Positions 33,747 to 43,154 of a DNA stretch of 64,000 bases are shown here, in pieces. Under the pieces are notes generated by a model. That model did not search any database. It saw only the letters and a program-made list of their open reading frames with translations, and was not told the DNA's origin. The stretch comes from Parasponia andersonii. Its lineage: Eukaryota > Streptophyta > Magnoliopsida > Rosales > Cannabaceae. The stretch covers positions 627,573 to 691,572 of the forward strand of contig JXTB01000136.1 of assembly GCA_002914805.1 (NCBI GenBank). Direction: 5' to 3'. Each line of letters opens with the position of its first letter. Position 1 is the first letter of the stretch. The position numbers and the translations under genes are program-made.

Positions 33747-35057
33747 ACAGTATTATCTAAAAAAACACTAAGCCCACCTTAAATTTATAGTTCTTTTCTA
33801 AAATGACTATAGATGGTCTAATTTTCTAATTTGTAAAATTGAACTTGAACTCATTTTCATAGAGCAAATTCCCTAATATTACAGAATTTCCCTTTTGACA
33901 CTCCAAATTATAACAAAAGCCTTTTGTAGTGTGAAATGGAAATGTATAACTGGTATTTTGAATATTGTACTCGTTTTCTCCACAAAGTTGGCATATATTT
34001 TTCATATATATTACACACATATATGTTCATTCCTAAAATGTAAAATCCCTTATAATAACCTTAAATTTGGCATGTTTAAACGTAAATTACTAATTGAATA
34101 ACATATATATATTATGTAAAAATAATAATAATTTTTATATTATGGAATTAAAAATCAAACCCTAATTTTAGTCCTAAATCATATCCAACTCAAAAAATCA
34201 TAATATAATTAAAAGTGCATAACATAACCATAATTTTTTTAAAAAAAAATACTTTATGAGTCATTAATATAGTGTAAAAAGAAGTCAAAAAATCTTATTT
34301 GGGTGTTTAAAGTTAGTGAAAGAGTAGAGTAAATTTTCGGTAGAAAACAATTGTTTAATAAGTGAGCCGCATTTGTCAATGTGCAATAGAAGCTACCGAA
34401 AAACCTAAAATCTTCTTACATAACTAATATTTAATATCGATGGATTTTGCCTCAAAGAAAATGAGTATTAATTCTACTAAATTAGTTGGATTTGAGAGGG
34501 TTTTATATTAAATGGTCTTAAGTAAAATGCGAATTTTTCAGTCAAATATGGTTATTTTTTAAAAAATTGCCTTCTTACTCAACTGCTGTGATATTTCCGT
34601 AGAAATATTTTTTAAAAAATAAAATAAAATAAAAGAAGAATTTAAGTCGTCTGACATGCATCCTAATAGCGTGCATCGGACGACTCACATGTCAAGCTTG
34701 ATACGTCTTTTTTTATTTTTTTTTTTAAAATGCTTTATTTTTTGTACTTAAATCTTTTTTTGTTTCTTTTTCTTTTCTTTAAATTTTATAGGTTAGAAAT
34801 AGATTTTTTTTTTTTAATCTTTGTCTAATGTTCCATTTATATTTTTTTGTTAATCTTTTTTGGAGTAATTTTTTATTTCTTTTTGTTACTTCAAATGTCA
34901 TTTTCTCAAGTAAAATACAAAAGAAAAAGAAATCTTATTTATTTTAATAAAAAAAGAATCTTGTGATAGTAGCAAAGTTATGAGAAATATACATAAATAC
35001 CTCTTTTGTAAAGCATATTTATGTAGACAATTTTTTTTAGAAAACATATTCATAAAT
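33747..35057. other. AT-rich spacer left of the copia cluster
   Basis: No gene is seen here. Long T-rich runs and low-complexity frames dominate. A small imperfect palindromic stretch with repeated cgtctgacatg / ggacgactcacatgtc lies near 34650-34690. Confidence 0.5.
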
Positions 35058-35321
35058 ATTTTGGGAGTGAGTATATTCAGAGTCTTTTGAATCCTCTTCT
35101 TCCTGTTGCTAGTTGAGGGCAAGAAAAGAACCGTGTAATTGAGTGAGATTAGGATAATGTTTGATTCTCGAGGGTGTATTACTGTTGATCATAGTGGATT
35201 TGAGTTGCTGCCTAACTTGTGGACGTAGGATTCTATCTAGAATCTGAACCACATAAAGTACGTGTTCTTGTATTCAATTTTCTTTGTGTGGATTGGTGTT
35301 TGAACCAAATTTGTTCTAATG
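35058..35321 (+). repeat. Partial 5' LTR of the Tork-like element
   Basis: Matches the last ~268 bases of the 3' LTR (40849-41114), sharing gggagtgag, cttttgaatcctcttctt, tgttgatcatagtggatttg and atctagaatctgaacca. The first ~200 bases of the LTR (U3) are absent: homology stops abruptly at 35058. A PBS-like tagtaccagattg follows at 35324. Confidence 0.85.
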
Positions 35322-35473
35322 TCTAGTACCAGATTGATATGATTCAACCTAATCAAGATGCTAAGATGATTAAAAATTTTCGTACCTTCATTCATACCTA
35401 ATGTATGAAACTATTTTTTCAAATATAATCAATTTGAGACACCTTTTGGTTGATATAATTCTTCAAGTTTTCC

Positions 35474-35776
35474 TCAGAGATCTTGAGCCGTCGTTATTTC
35501 AAACACATTTACAAGGATATTTTTGATTAAATACATACGTATCGTATTTACAGCTCTTTCATCCAGACCATTCAAATCTTTATCGCTCATACTGTATTTC
35601 TCAAACTCTTTGTCCTTGTAAGCCTCTCTAGTCTTGAAGACCTTGTGCAATCTAGATTGAATCAATAAATCTTTGACCTGTATTTGCCACAAGCTAAAAT
35701 TGATGTTCCCATCAAATTTTTCCACATCAATCTTAATCGAAATTGAAATATTATTTTCTGACATCTTGTTTCGCAC
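35474..35776 (-). pseudogene. Copia gag N-terminal fragment
   Basis: About 100 codons open, including the run KFDGNINFSLWQIQVKDLL and NGLDERAVNTIRMYL. Its homologue at 11671 has several stops in this part, so this copy is better preserved here. After 35474 a stop interrupts it (position equivalent to DLW-K), but homology continues to about 35355, with stops. It encodes the N-terminal capsid-like half of Gag only, without the zinc knuckle. Confidence 0.85.
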
Positions 35777-35920
35777 TTCTACCTTAAAAAACTGCTAAGA
35801 AAATTTCTAAGAATTATTAAAGGGTTCAAATGCTCTCACTTAAACATAGTATCCTTACACAGAATTTCTTAGACTAATACTAAGCTATAGTGCACCAAAA
35901 AACCCTACTCTGATACCAAT

Positions 35921-36559
35921 TATTAGGAATCTGACCGACCCAAATTTGCCTCTTTTAAGATCTCACTTCAAAGAAATGTCAGAATAATAGAGAAATAATA
36001 ACAGAAAATAGAAACCAATTTTACAACACAAGAATTTTAGTAGAAAACTCCAAAATCAAGAGAAAAATCATTATTTTTCAGTAAAGAATTTCACTATATG
36101 AAAAGTTTCTACAATCATATGGATATTTCTCTTTTCTATCTAATGACCCCAATACATTTAAGTACTTTCTCACAAGTATTCTCTCATTTACACCTTACAT
36201 TGTCATTCTTTGAAACTTCATCTTTCACAAAAAAACTCTACTCTCTTTGAAAGGAGAAACAAAGAGAAAAGAAATGATTTAAATATAAGAGAGAATTTGA
36301 AATACTTCTAAGTTTTCGGATACCAAACAAATGATGAGACCTCCATATTTACAGGACTTGAAAGGTAATGAGAACATCACATTTTACTTTTATTATTACA
36401 GCTGCCCTTTTCACTATTGATATTACAACTATCCTTTTTACTATTATTATTATGACTGCTCTTTTTACCATTACTATGACGATTAGTTGGTGAGCATTTA
36501 TTTACATATAACACATGTTTTTACATAGTTATATTCACACATGTTCACATACATTAACA
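35921..36559 (-). repeat. LTR of the nested copia element
   Basis: About 639 bp. Its reverse-strand start is TGTTAATG and the inner end is ...ATTCCTAATA, followed by the PBS TTGGTATCAGAGT on the reverse strand. It carries four 27-bp U3 units between about 36382 and 36490 (e.g. cactattgatattacaact on the plus strand), equivalent to 12884-12991. It is the third LTR of this family in the window. Confidence 0.82.
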
Positions 36560-36659
36560 GATTTAAATGTTAAAGGACGATCTCAAAAAAAATAAAAAAT
36601 ACTAATGTAAACATGAAGATGTCACATTTTAGATCAAAGTCCAATGGGAAGAAGGATTA

Positions 36660-37310
36660 TACAAATATCAAATGCTATCACTGCAATATAAACTAGGACA
36701 TATCAGGAGATTATGCCCCGATAGATTTAACAAAAAAAAAAAAAAAAAAAAGGTCCAAAGTAGGGACGCAACTGTTGTAGTTGATGGTTATGATAGTGCA
36801 GAAGTTCTCATTGTCACTATAAAGTTAATTTCACTATAGTGGCTACTTGATTTAGGTTGCAGCTATCATATGTATCGAAGAAGGGACTGGTTTGGCTCTT
36901 ATCAATAAATTCAGGCACGACAGGTACTAATGGGAGACAATGTTTCTCGTAATGTGGTTAGTATTGGTACTATATCAATAAAGATGTTTGATAGATTAGG
37001 ACTCTTAAAGAGGTCATACATGCTCCAGACATAAAGAGAAACTTGATATCTCTTGGGACACTTGATAAAGCTAGATACAATTTCAAAGTAGAAAATGGAA
37101 GATTGAAGGTATCTAAAGGTGCTTTAATAGTCATGAAAGGTTCAAAGAAAAATGGTTTGTATATTCTTGAAGAGACAACTATGACTGGCCAAGCATGCTC
37201 TGTTACAAGATCTAAAGCAGACAAAACTATTCTATGGCATAGAAGATTAGACCATTTAAGAGATAAAGTGCTTAGAGTGCTACACAACTAGGGACTTCGT
37301 GGAACAGATA
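36660..37310 (+). pseudogene. Zinc knuckle, protease and GAG-pre-integrase remnants (Tork-like)
   Basis: IKCYHCNIN is the start of a CCHC knuckle (about 36665-36710), broken by a stop. WLLDLGCSYHMYRRRDWF (about 36840-36895) is the copia protease start, with the catalytic DSG changed to DLG. The frame 37043-37291 has ISLGTLDKARYNFK, KGALIVMKGSKKNGLY and LWHRRLDHL, the HHCC-type pre-integrase segment. It ends in a stop (LHN-TAG). Confidence 0.85.
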
Positions 37311-37312
37311 GT

Positions 37313-37990
37313 GTGAGTAAAATTGACTTCTGTGAGTATTGTATACTTAGGAAGCAATACAAGTTTGCATTCAAGTCAGCTACACACAAATCAGAAGGAA
37401 TACTTGACTATGTGCATTCTTATATGTGGGGGCCAGCAAAAGTCAGCGCTCATAGAGGTAGCAGGTACTTCTTAACCTTAATTGATGATTTTTCTAGAAA
37501 AGTTTGGTTAAATTTGCTTAAAACTAAAGATGAGGATGTTGTGCTAGGAAAGTTTAAGCATTGGAAAGCTTTAGTTGAAAACTAAACTAATAGAAAAATT
37601 AAAATATTGAGAACTGATAATGGACTTGAATACTGTAATGAAAAGTTTGATACTTACTGTAAAGAACATGGTATAATGAGACATAGGACTGTCAGAAAAA
37701 ATCCTGAACAAAACAATCTAGCTGAAAGAATGAATAGAACTCTCTTTGATAGAGTTAAATATATGATTTATGACCCTAGTTTATCAAAACATTTATGGAG
37801 GAAGCTGTTATTAAAACTTGTTATTTGATTAATAGGATTCCGTTTTTAAGATCCCAGAAGAGTTATGCATGGCACAGTAAACCAACTAGTTACAACCACT
37901 TAAGGGTGTTTGGTTATATTACTTATGCTCACCAAAGTAAGGGAATGCTTGTACCTAGAACTGTAACATGTTCTTTTGGGATATCCTGAT
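37313..37990 (+). pseudogene. Integrase of the Tork-like element
   Basis: 37313-37585 carries the CEYCILRKQYKFAFKSATHK zinc-binding end and LDYVHSYMWGPAKVSAHRGS, where the usual first catalytic Asp (HSDVWGP) is Tyr. The frame continues after a stop as LRTDNGLEYCNEKFD (second Asp) and NNLAERMNRTL (Glu) in 37607-37828. A shift then leads to HLRVFGYITYAHQSKG in 37795-37989. Two frames and several stops are needed, so the enzyme is inactive. Confidence 0.87.
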
Positions 37991-38092
37991 GCTGTTAAAG
38001 GTGATAGGTTATGGGTTAACGACTTACGTGGCATAAAAATAATAAACAGAAGATTTGTTTTCTTTACTCTTTAATGAGTTAGAAATGTTTTT

Positions 38093-38873
38093 TTGTTTTT
38101 TGTTGGAACTAACCCTGTAGGTTCTAGAAACAATTCTGAAAGCTATGAAATAGTCAGGACTACAAGTGATTATTTTGAGTTCAAGGTAGAGCAAATCCAC
38201 AAGATTACCTATGACAAACCTGAGGAAGAAACACCGGAAGATCAGGATGAAACAAGCACAGAAGCTGCCATTCAAGACCCTGAAACTATTGAAGAACAAA
38301 GAGCAATATTAGATGATGTTTCAAATTATCAGTTATCAAGGGTTATACATAGAAGAATTACCAAACTACCAAAGTATAGAAGGATTACCAAACTACTAGA
38401 GGGGTTTGGATATGCGGATTTGATAGCTTATGCATTAATAACAACCATGGAGCATGAAGACAATGAACCAGTGTCTTATGATGAAGCTATCAAAAGTAAA
38501 GATTCCATTGAATGGTTAAAGGCAATGACTAAAGAGTATGAGTCATTGCAGAAGAATCAGACTTGGTTTCTTGGCGAAAGGAAACCAAATCAAAAGGTGG
38601 TAAGTTGCAAGTGGATTTTTAAGAAGAAGGAAGGAGCCATTGAAAATGATCCTGTAAGTTATAAAGCCAGATTAATGGCTAGAGGATTCTCAGAAAGAGA
38701 GGGCACAGACTACATTAAAGTTTTCTCACCACTAGTAAAACAGACTTCTAGTGGAATTCTCATGTCTTTAGTAGCACAAAAGGATTGGGAGCTAGAAAAA
38801 CTTGATGTAAAAGTAGTTTTTTACATAGGGATTTAGAAGAGAAGATTGTAATACCCAACTAGAAGGTTTCAAG
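38093..38873 (+). pseudogene. Reverse transcriptase, N-terminal half (Tork-like)
   Basis: The frame 38093-38836 includes a linker with EEETPEDQDET, then EAIKSKDSIEWLKAMTKEYE, KVVSCKWIFKKKEGAIENDP, YKARLMARGFSEREGTDYIK and KLDVKVVF. A stop follows at FYIGI, and the shifted continuation LEGFK runs directly into the insertion at 38874. The rest of RT resumes at 39483. Confidence 0.88.
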
Positions 38874-39482
38874 CAATGACAATGCCAGGATTTTTACGCC
38901 GTAGGGGCTAGAACTAATAACGATCATTTAATCAAAATTAACAAGTTTTTATCTTTTCATCATCTTTATAATTTTTCTTTACGCGTGATGAATGAGATAA
39001 AAGTAGGTTGTATTTTTTTTTTTTGGAGAATAAAAGTAGGTTTTTTAATTTAAGGGAAAAAAAAAAAGAAAAGCAAAGATGTTTATAATTTATCTTTTTA
39101 CACTTATTTTCCTTTTAACACAAATTACTCAAAAGACCTAGCTTATACATTTATGTTTGAGGCCTAAATTGTTTTGTACATAATTTGTTAGAGGCTCAAA
39201 TTGCAATAATGGGATCTATTCATTATTTTTATGTTCGAGTTGGGGCTTTTTGCATAATTGATATTTAAAATATAATAGATTTAACATTGGACTGTGAGTT
39301 TGTCAACTGGGGTTAGCTCTTGGGCTAAGGGACGTGTGTGTGAGTTTGGGAGGTCAGGAGTTCAAATTTTGATAGGGTGTGTGTATTATTTTTATTTAAA
39401 TTTATAATAAATAGTGGTCATTAATTAAACGCCACTTTTTTTAAAAAAAAAAAGAAAATATTGGACGAAGGACGGTTTCAAG
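38865..39482. mobile_element. 600-bp insertion with 9-bp target duplication
   Basis: ggtttcaag occurs at 38865-38873 and again at 39474-39482. Removing one copy plus 38874-39473 joins the RT reading from LEGFK to GPGKESMVCL, as expected for copia RT. The insert itself is non-coding. A 9-bp duplication is typical of Mutator-like transposons, but the ends (caatgacaatgcc and ...ggacgaaggac) show no obvious inverted repeat. Within it a tRNA-derived SINE-like stretch occurs at about 39303-39370. Confidence 0.8.
39303..39370 (+). mobile_element. tRNA-like (SINE-head) sequence inside the insertion
   Basis: ggggttagctcttgggctaa resembles a tRNA 5' end with an A box (TAGCTC..GG), and ggtcaggagttcaaattt about 35 bases later resembles a B box. 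This is the layout of the head of a tRNA-derived SINE. There is no proper acceptor pairing at the 3' side, so it is not a functional tRNA gene. Confidence 0.4.
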
Positions 39483-40581
39483 GGACCAGGAAAGGAAAGT
39501 ATGGTTTGCTTACGTAAAAAATCATTACAGTGGTATAAGGGGTTTGAAATCTTTATACTTATAACTAATTTTAAAAGAAGCAACAATGATGGGTGTTTCT
39601 ATTATAAGAAACTCAGAACTGATCAAAAGATATTCCTGCTAATCAATGTTGATGATATGCTTTTGGCCAGCAAAGATAAGCTTGAGATTGAAAAGCTTAT
39701 TTGAGTTTGATATTAAAAATCTGGGAAATGCTAGAAAGATTTTATGTATGGAAATCTTTAGAAACAGGAAGATTAGCAAACTGATCCTGTCATAAAAAAG
39801 TTACTTAGAAAAATTCTTGAAGAGGTTTTCAATGGAAAATTCTAACGCTGTGGGAATTCCTTTGGAAAATCATTTCAGATTTTCATCATTGCAAAGTCCT
39901 GAAACTAATTAAGAAAGGAATTAAGAAGATGAACGTAGTTCCTTACGCAAATGCGATTGGCTCATTGATGTATGCAATTGTATATTCCAGACCTAATATT
40001 GCTCATGCAGTAAGTGTCTTGATTAGGTTAATGGAAAATCTAGGCAGAGACCATTGAAAAGGTGTAAAGTGGCTTCTAAGGTACATAAAAAATGTGGGGT
40101 TTAACTTTTGGAATAAACAACAAGGAGGTGACTATCACAGGATATGTAGATTCAGACTATGCATGAGATTTGGAAGATTGACTACTGGATAATTTATCCA
40201 ATGTGTGGTGGGCATACAAGCTGGAAGTCTCAGTTACAGCCGATTGTGGCTCTCTCATCCACTGAAGTAGAGTATATAGCTGCTACATAAGCTGTTACAT
40301 AAGCTACGTGGTTACAAGGGTTGGCAAGAGAGTTAGATGGAGTGGTTGAACTTTTCTTAGATAGTCAAAGTCCATTACAATTATGTAAGAACCCAGTTTT
40401 TTATGAAAGAACAAAACAAGTGGATATGAGATTCCATTTCATTAGGGATGTTGTAAGCTTAAGTATTGTGAAGTTTGAGAAAATTAAAACGGAGCATAAT
40501 TCGGCTGATATGGCAACCAAGGTACTGCCACTAAACAACTTCAGACATTCTCTGAATTTGATTCAGATGTTGAACAACTGA
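39483..40581 (+). pseudogene. Reverse transcriptase C-terminal half and RNase H (Tork-like)
   Basis: GPGKESMVCLRKKSL and QWYKGFEIF are followed by LLINVDDMLLASKDKLEIE, the active site (NVDD instead of YVDD). Later, in other frames, come SLMYAIVYSRPNIAHAV, TGYVDSDYA and SSTEVEYIAAT of RNase H. The last frame, 40321-40581, has LDSQSPLQLCKNPVFYERTK and ADMATKVLPL, the usual copia C-terminus. A stretch in RT between the VDD region and GNARKI is shortened, and numerous stops and shifts are present. Confidence 0.87.
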
Positions 40582-40648
40582 GGAAGCAGATCTTGGTCAA
40601 GGAAACTCACAGAAATACACCCAACAGACTTGGACCAAGGTGGAGATT

Positions 40649-41114
40649 TGTCCAATATGGTATGTTAACATAACTTTATAGTTAGTTAAATAACTGAAAA
40701 GTTAGTGAGAATGCTAACAGAGTAGAATTTCTATTGTGAATTCAATTCTGTAATTAGTTATTGATACTTGTATATCCTTGTATAAACATTTGTTATTATG
40801 CATTAAGCTATAACAGAGAAACGAGAGAAAACTGGCGTAATTGAGATTTGGGAGTGAGGTATATTCAGCGTCTTTTGAATCCTCTTCTTTGTGTTCCTAG
40901 TTGAGAGCAAGAAAAGAACTATGTAATTGACTGAGATTAGGATTGTGTGTTTGGTCCTTGAGGATGTAGTGCTGTTGATCATAGTGGATTTGAGTTGCTA
41001 GGCAGATCCGTGGATGTAGGTTTCCATCTAGAATCTGAACCATGTAAATTGTGTGCTCTCGTGTTCAATTTTCTGTGTGTGTGTGTTGGTGTTTAAACCA
41101 GATTTGTTCCAACA
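40649..41114 (+). repeat. 3' LTR of the Tork-like element
   Basis: 466 bp from TGTCCAATATGG to GTTCCAACA, preceded by the purine-rich tract aaggtggaga. Its last 268 bases match 35058-35321. Confidence 0.85.
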
Positions 41115-42020
41115 TGTATTCTAAATGTATATTTTACACTGTAAATATATACCACCTATATTTTATACATATACCACGTGCCTAAAAAAGGAGTATAAAA
41201 CTATTAAAATAAAGAGTATTTGTTTTTTTCATTTTCCCCCTTAAGTATAATATTTATCTCATTTTACTCCAGTAATATGAAATGTTTTAGAAATTCTTTA
41301 CGATGTTATGCTATATTTTAAGAATTCCACCCGACTATATATTATGTTTATGAATTCTTTTTGTAATAGAACAAAAAACACATTTTAAGCTTAGTAATTA
41401 AAGCTTTAAGGCAAACATATACCCCTTTCTTCTAATATCATAACATAACACTATACTTTTAAAACAACTCATATTACAGAGAACAAAATGAGACAAATAC
41501 TCTACTTCAAAAGGAAAAAATGAAAAAAGCCCTAAAATGAAAAGAGGAATATTGATGAAATATAGGACAAAAATGTGATAATCACCAAATTCACTAGTAC
41601 AAGTGGGCATTAGTACGCGCTTACTCTTACTAATTGAATCTTTCGAGGGAAAGCAAAACTAAAACCAAAAGAAATGCGAAGCATTGTCCCTTCCACAGCA
41701 TCAGCCGTTAAAACAATATATTCCCTCCAAATTCAAATTTCCAAACAGTACTACTACTTTCTTCCTAAGAAAACTTCTTTTGCATCAAAACCCACTCATC
41801 CTTTTCTTTGGTACGACGAAAACAGTTGAGATTAGCCAACATACTCCAAAGTCCAAACCCCTCAAAAAGCCCCTCCTTTAAGACTATATTCCTTCCCTTT
41901 CTTCTACTTTCAACTCCTTAATATAAAAGCAAACCAAAGCCTACAACTTATTTTTACATATAACCAAATTAATTATCAAATTCTGAAATTTAACCCTTTT
42001 GAATTTGATATCTCATAACA
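41115..42020 (+). other. Upstream region of the RING-H2 gene
   Basis: About 900 bases with no gene. The first 150 bases carry several tataccac/tatatacca repeats that resemble the inner sequence of the foldback at 50571. A TATA box is at about 41919-41927. The last 90 bases before the ATG contain no upstream ATG. Confidence 0.5.
41919..41927 (+). promoter_or_regulatory. TATA box of the RING-H2 gene
   Basis: taatataaaag lies 94-102 bases before the ATG in a CT-rich surrounding, the usual plant arrangement. This predicts transcription starting near 41950 and a leader of about 70 bases. Confidence 0.55.
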
Positions 42021-43109
42021 ATGTCCGATAATCATTTGACTCAACCGCCAACTACCGACAACAACAACAATGGCGGCACCAGAACCTACCCGCCTTACTG
42101 GTGCTACCAGTGCAACCGGGCCGTTAGGATTGCCCCTTCCTCGAACCCGTCCGACGTTGTTTGCCCGCGATGTTTCGGGCAATTCGTTCGGGAACTCGAC
42201 GTCGAAATTAGGCCTCGGCTCCTGGTCGACGACACCGACTACGATCCCTCGCCGGAAGGTCGTCTTCTAGAAGCTCTTTCCCTCATGCTTGACCCTGCAA
42301 TAGGCCGGCGGTTTAATCACGGACTATATGACCGTGACGAAGCCGAATTTCCGTGGTTGATCCCTTTCTTATGGCGGCGCTACCGCCGTGATCAAGAAGG
42401 AACGGATACTTGGGACCCCGCAGAATCCACAGCTCAAACTCAAGCACCGCAGCCGCCGCGGCCCGCGCCGAGAACTCGCCGGCGAAACCGTAGCTTCGAC
42501 GGGGTGACGACGGAGAGAAATCCGGCCGAACCCGAATCCGAATCCGGACTCCGAAATCGTCCCCGGACTTGGATTTTGCAAAGACCTTTGGATCCATCCA
42601 GCCCATTCCAGCCGGAGAATACGGGGACGCCCAGGGTCTCCCTGAGGGACTACTTCTTCGGGTCGGGGATGAACGAGCTGATCGAAGAGCTGACTCAGAA
42701 CGACCGGCCGGGGCCGGCGCCGGCGCCGGATTCGGTGATAAGCGCGATTCCAACGGTGAAAATAAGGGAATCCCACCTGAATAAGGATTCGGAGTGCTGC
42801 CCGGTGTGCAAGGAGGAGTTCGAGGTGGGCATGAAGGCGAAGGAGCTGCCGTGCAAGCATATTTACCACTCGGACTGCATAGTCCCGTGGCTGAGGCTTC
42901 ACAACTCTTGTCCGGTGTGCCGCAAGGAGTTGCCCGTAGGAGACGATGACAGACGTGGCTCTGAGTCGTCGGTAACTTCTCCTGCAAATCAGAGGAATTT
43001 GTGGTGGACCCGCTTGGCTTCTTTCTGGCCTTTTCGTTCTAGATATCGCCAGATTGTTCCACAGCCTGATCATGATCGTATCCCAACTTCTCGTTCTGGT
43101 CAGTTTTGA
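42021..43109 (+). CDS. RING-H2 E3 ubiquitin ligase with N-terminal zinc ribbon (RHC-type)
   Basis: Intronless frame of 362 aa. Residues 26-51 form a C4 zinc ribbon (YWCYQC, then CPRC; Cys 28, 31, 48, 51). The middle is Pro/Arg-rich and presumably disordered. Residues 260-300 are a RING-H2: C260-x2-C263-x14-C278-x-H280-x2-H283-x2-C286-x10-C297-x2-C300, with Trp290 at the E2-contact position. The C-terminus has WWTRLASFWPFRSRYRQ. The Cys/His ligands are complete, so it should be a working ligase that transfers ubiquitin from an E2 to unknown substrates. The pairing of zinc ribbon and C-terminal RING-H2 is that of the plant RHC1A/RHC2A/RDUF group, and the WxFxPFR-like tail is most like RHC2A. 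I do not see a DUF1117. The start at ATG 42021 (aacaATGtc) is the first ATG of the predicted transcript. The locus is GC-rich compared with its spacer. Confidence 0.95.
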   Translation: MSDNHLTQPPTTDNNNNGGTRTYPPYWCYQCNRAVRIAPSSNPSDVVCPRCFGQFVRELDVEIRPRLLVDDTDYDPSPEGRLLEALSLMLDPAIGRRFNHGLYDRDEAEFPWLIPFLWRRYRRDQEGTDTWDPAESTAQTQAPQPPRPAPRTRRRNRSFDGVTTERNPAEPESESGLRNRPRTWILQRPLDPSSPFQPENTGTPRVSLRDYFFGSGMNELIEELTQNDRPGPAPAPDSVISAIPTVKIRESHLNKDSECCPVCKEEFEVGMKAKELPCKHIYHSDCIVPWLRLHNSCPVCRKELPVGDDDRRGSESSVTSPANQRNLWWTRLASFWPFRSRYRQIVPQPDHDRIPTSRSGQF

Positions 43110-43114
43110 TTTTT

Positions 43115-43116
<2 letters not shown>

Positions 43117-43150
<34 letters not shown>
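43117..43150 (+). repeat. (CT)n microsatellite in the 3' UTR
   Basis: About 34 bases of CT directly after the stop codon region of the RING-H2 gene (stop at 43107-43109). Confidence 0.95.

Positions 43151-43154
<4 letters not shown>

Larger units (their letters stand above)
35355..36559 (-). mobile_element. Truncated reverse-oriented copia element nested in the Tork-like element
   Basis: Read on the reverse strand: LTR (36559 to 35921), primer-binding site (35908-35919), gag (35776 down to about 35355), then nothing; pol and the second LTR are missing. It belongs to the same family as the element at 10973-13448. The gag start (MSENNISI...VEKFDGNINFSLWQIQVKD), the LTR body and the 27-bp U3 repeats all match. 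It sits between the 5' LTR and pol of its host element. Confidence 0.82.
35058..41114 (+). mobile_element. Ty1/copia (Tork-like) element with two insertions
   Basis: Plus-strand copia element bounded by a partial 5' LTR (35058-35321) and a 3' LTR (40649-41114). Its gag is nearly gone, replaced by a reverse-oriented truncated copia element (about 35355-36559). From 36660 on, pol can be followed: zinc knuckle remnant, protease, GAG-pre-integrase, integrase, RT, RNase H. The RT is split by a 600-bp insert (38874-39473). Stops and frameshifts make it inactive. Confidence 0.88.

Noticed and set aside
39303..39370. Possible tRNA gene
   Set aside because: Boxes A and B are degenerate and the acceptor stem cannot pair, so a SINE-type relic is more likely.
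42313..43073. Long reverse-strand frames (224 and 234 codons) opposite the RING-H2 gene
   Set aside because: They arise from GC-rich codons of the real gene. They are Arg/Pro/Ser-rich, have no domain, and the RING-H2 frame explains the locus.
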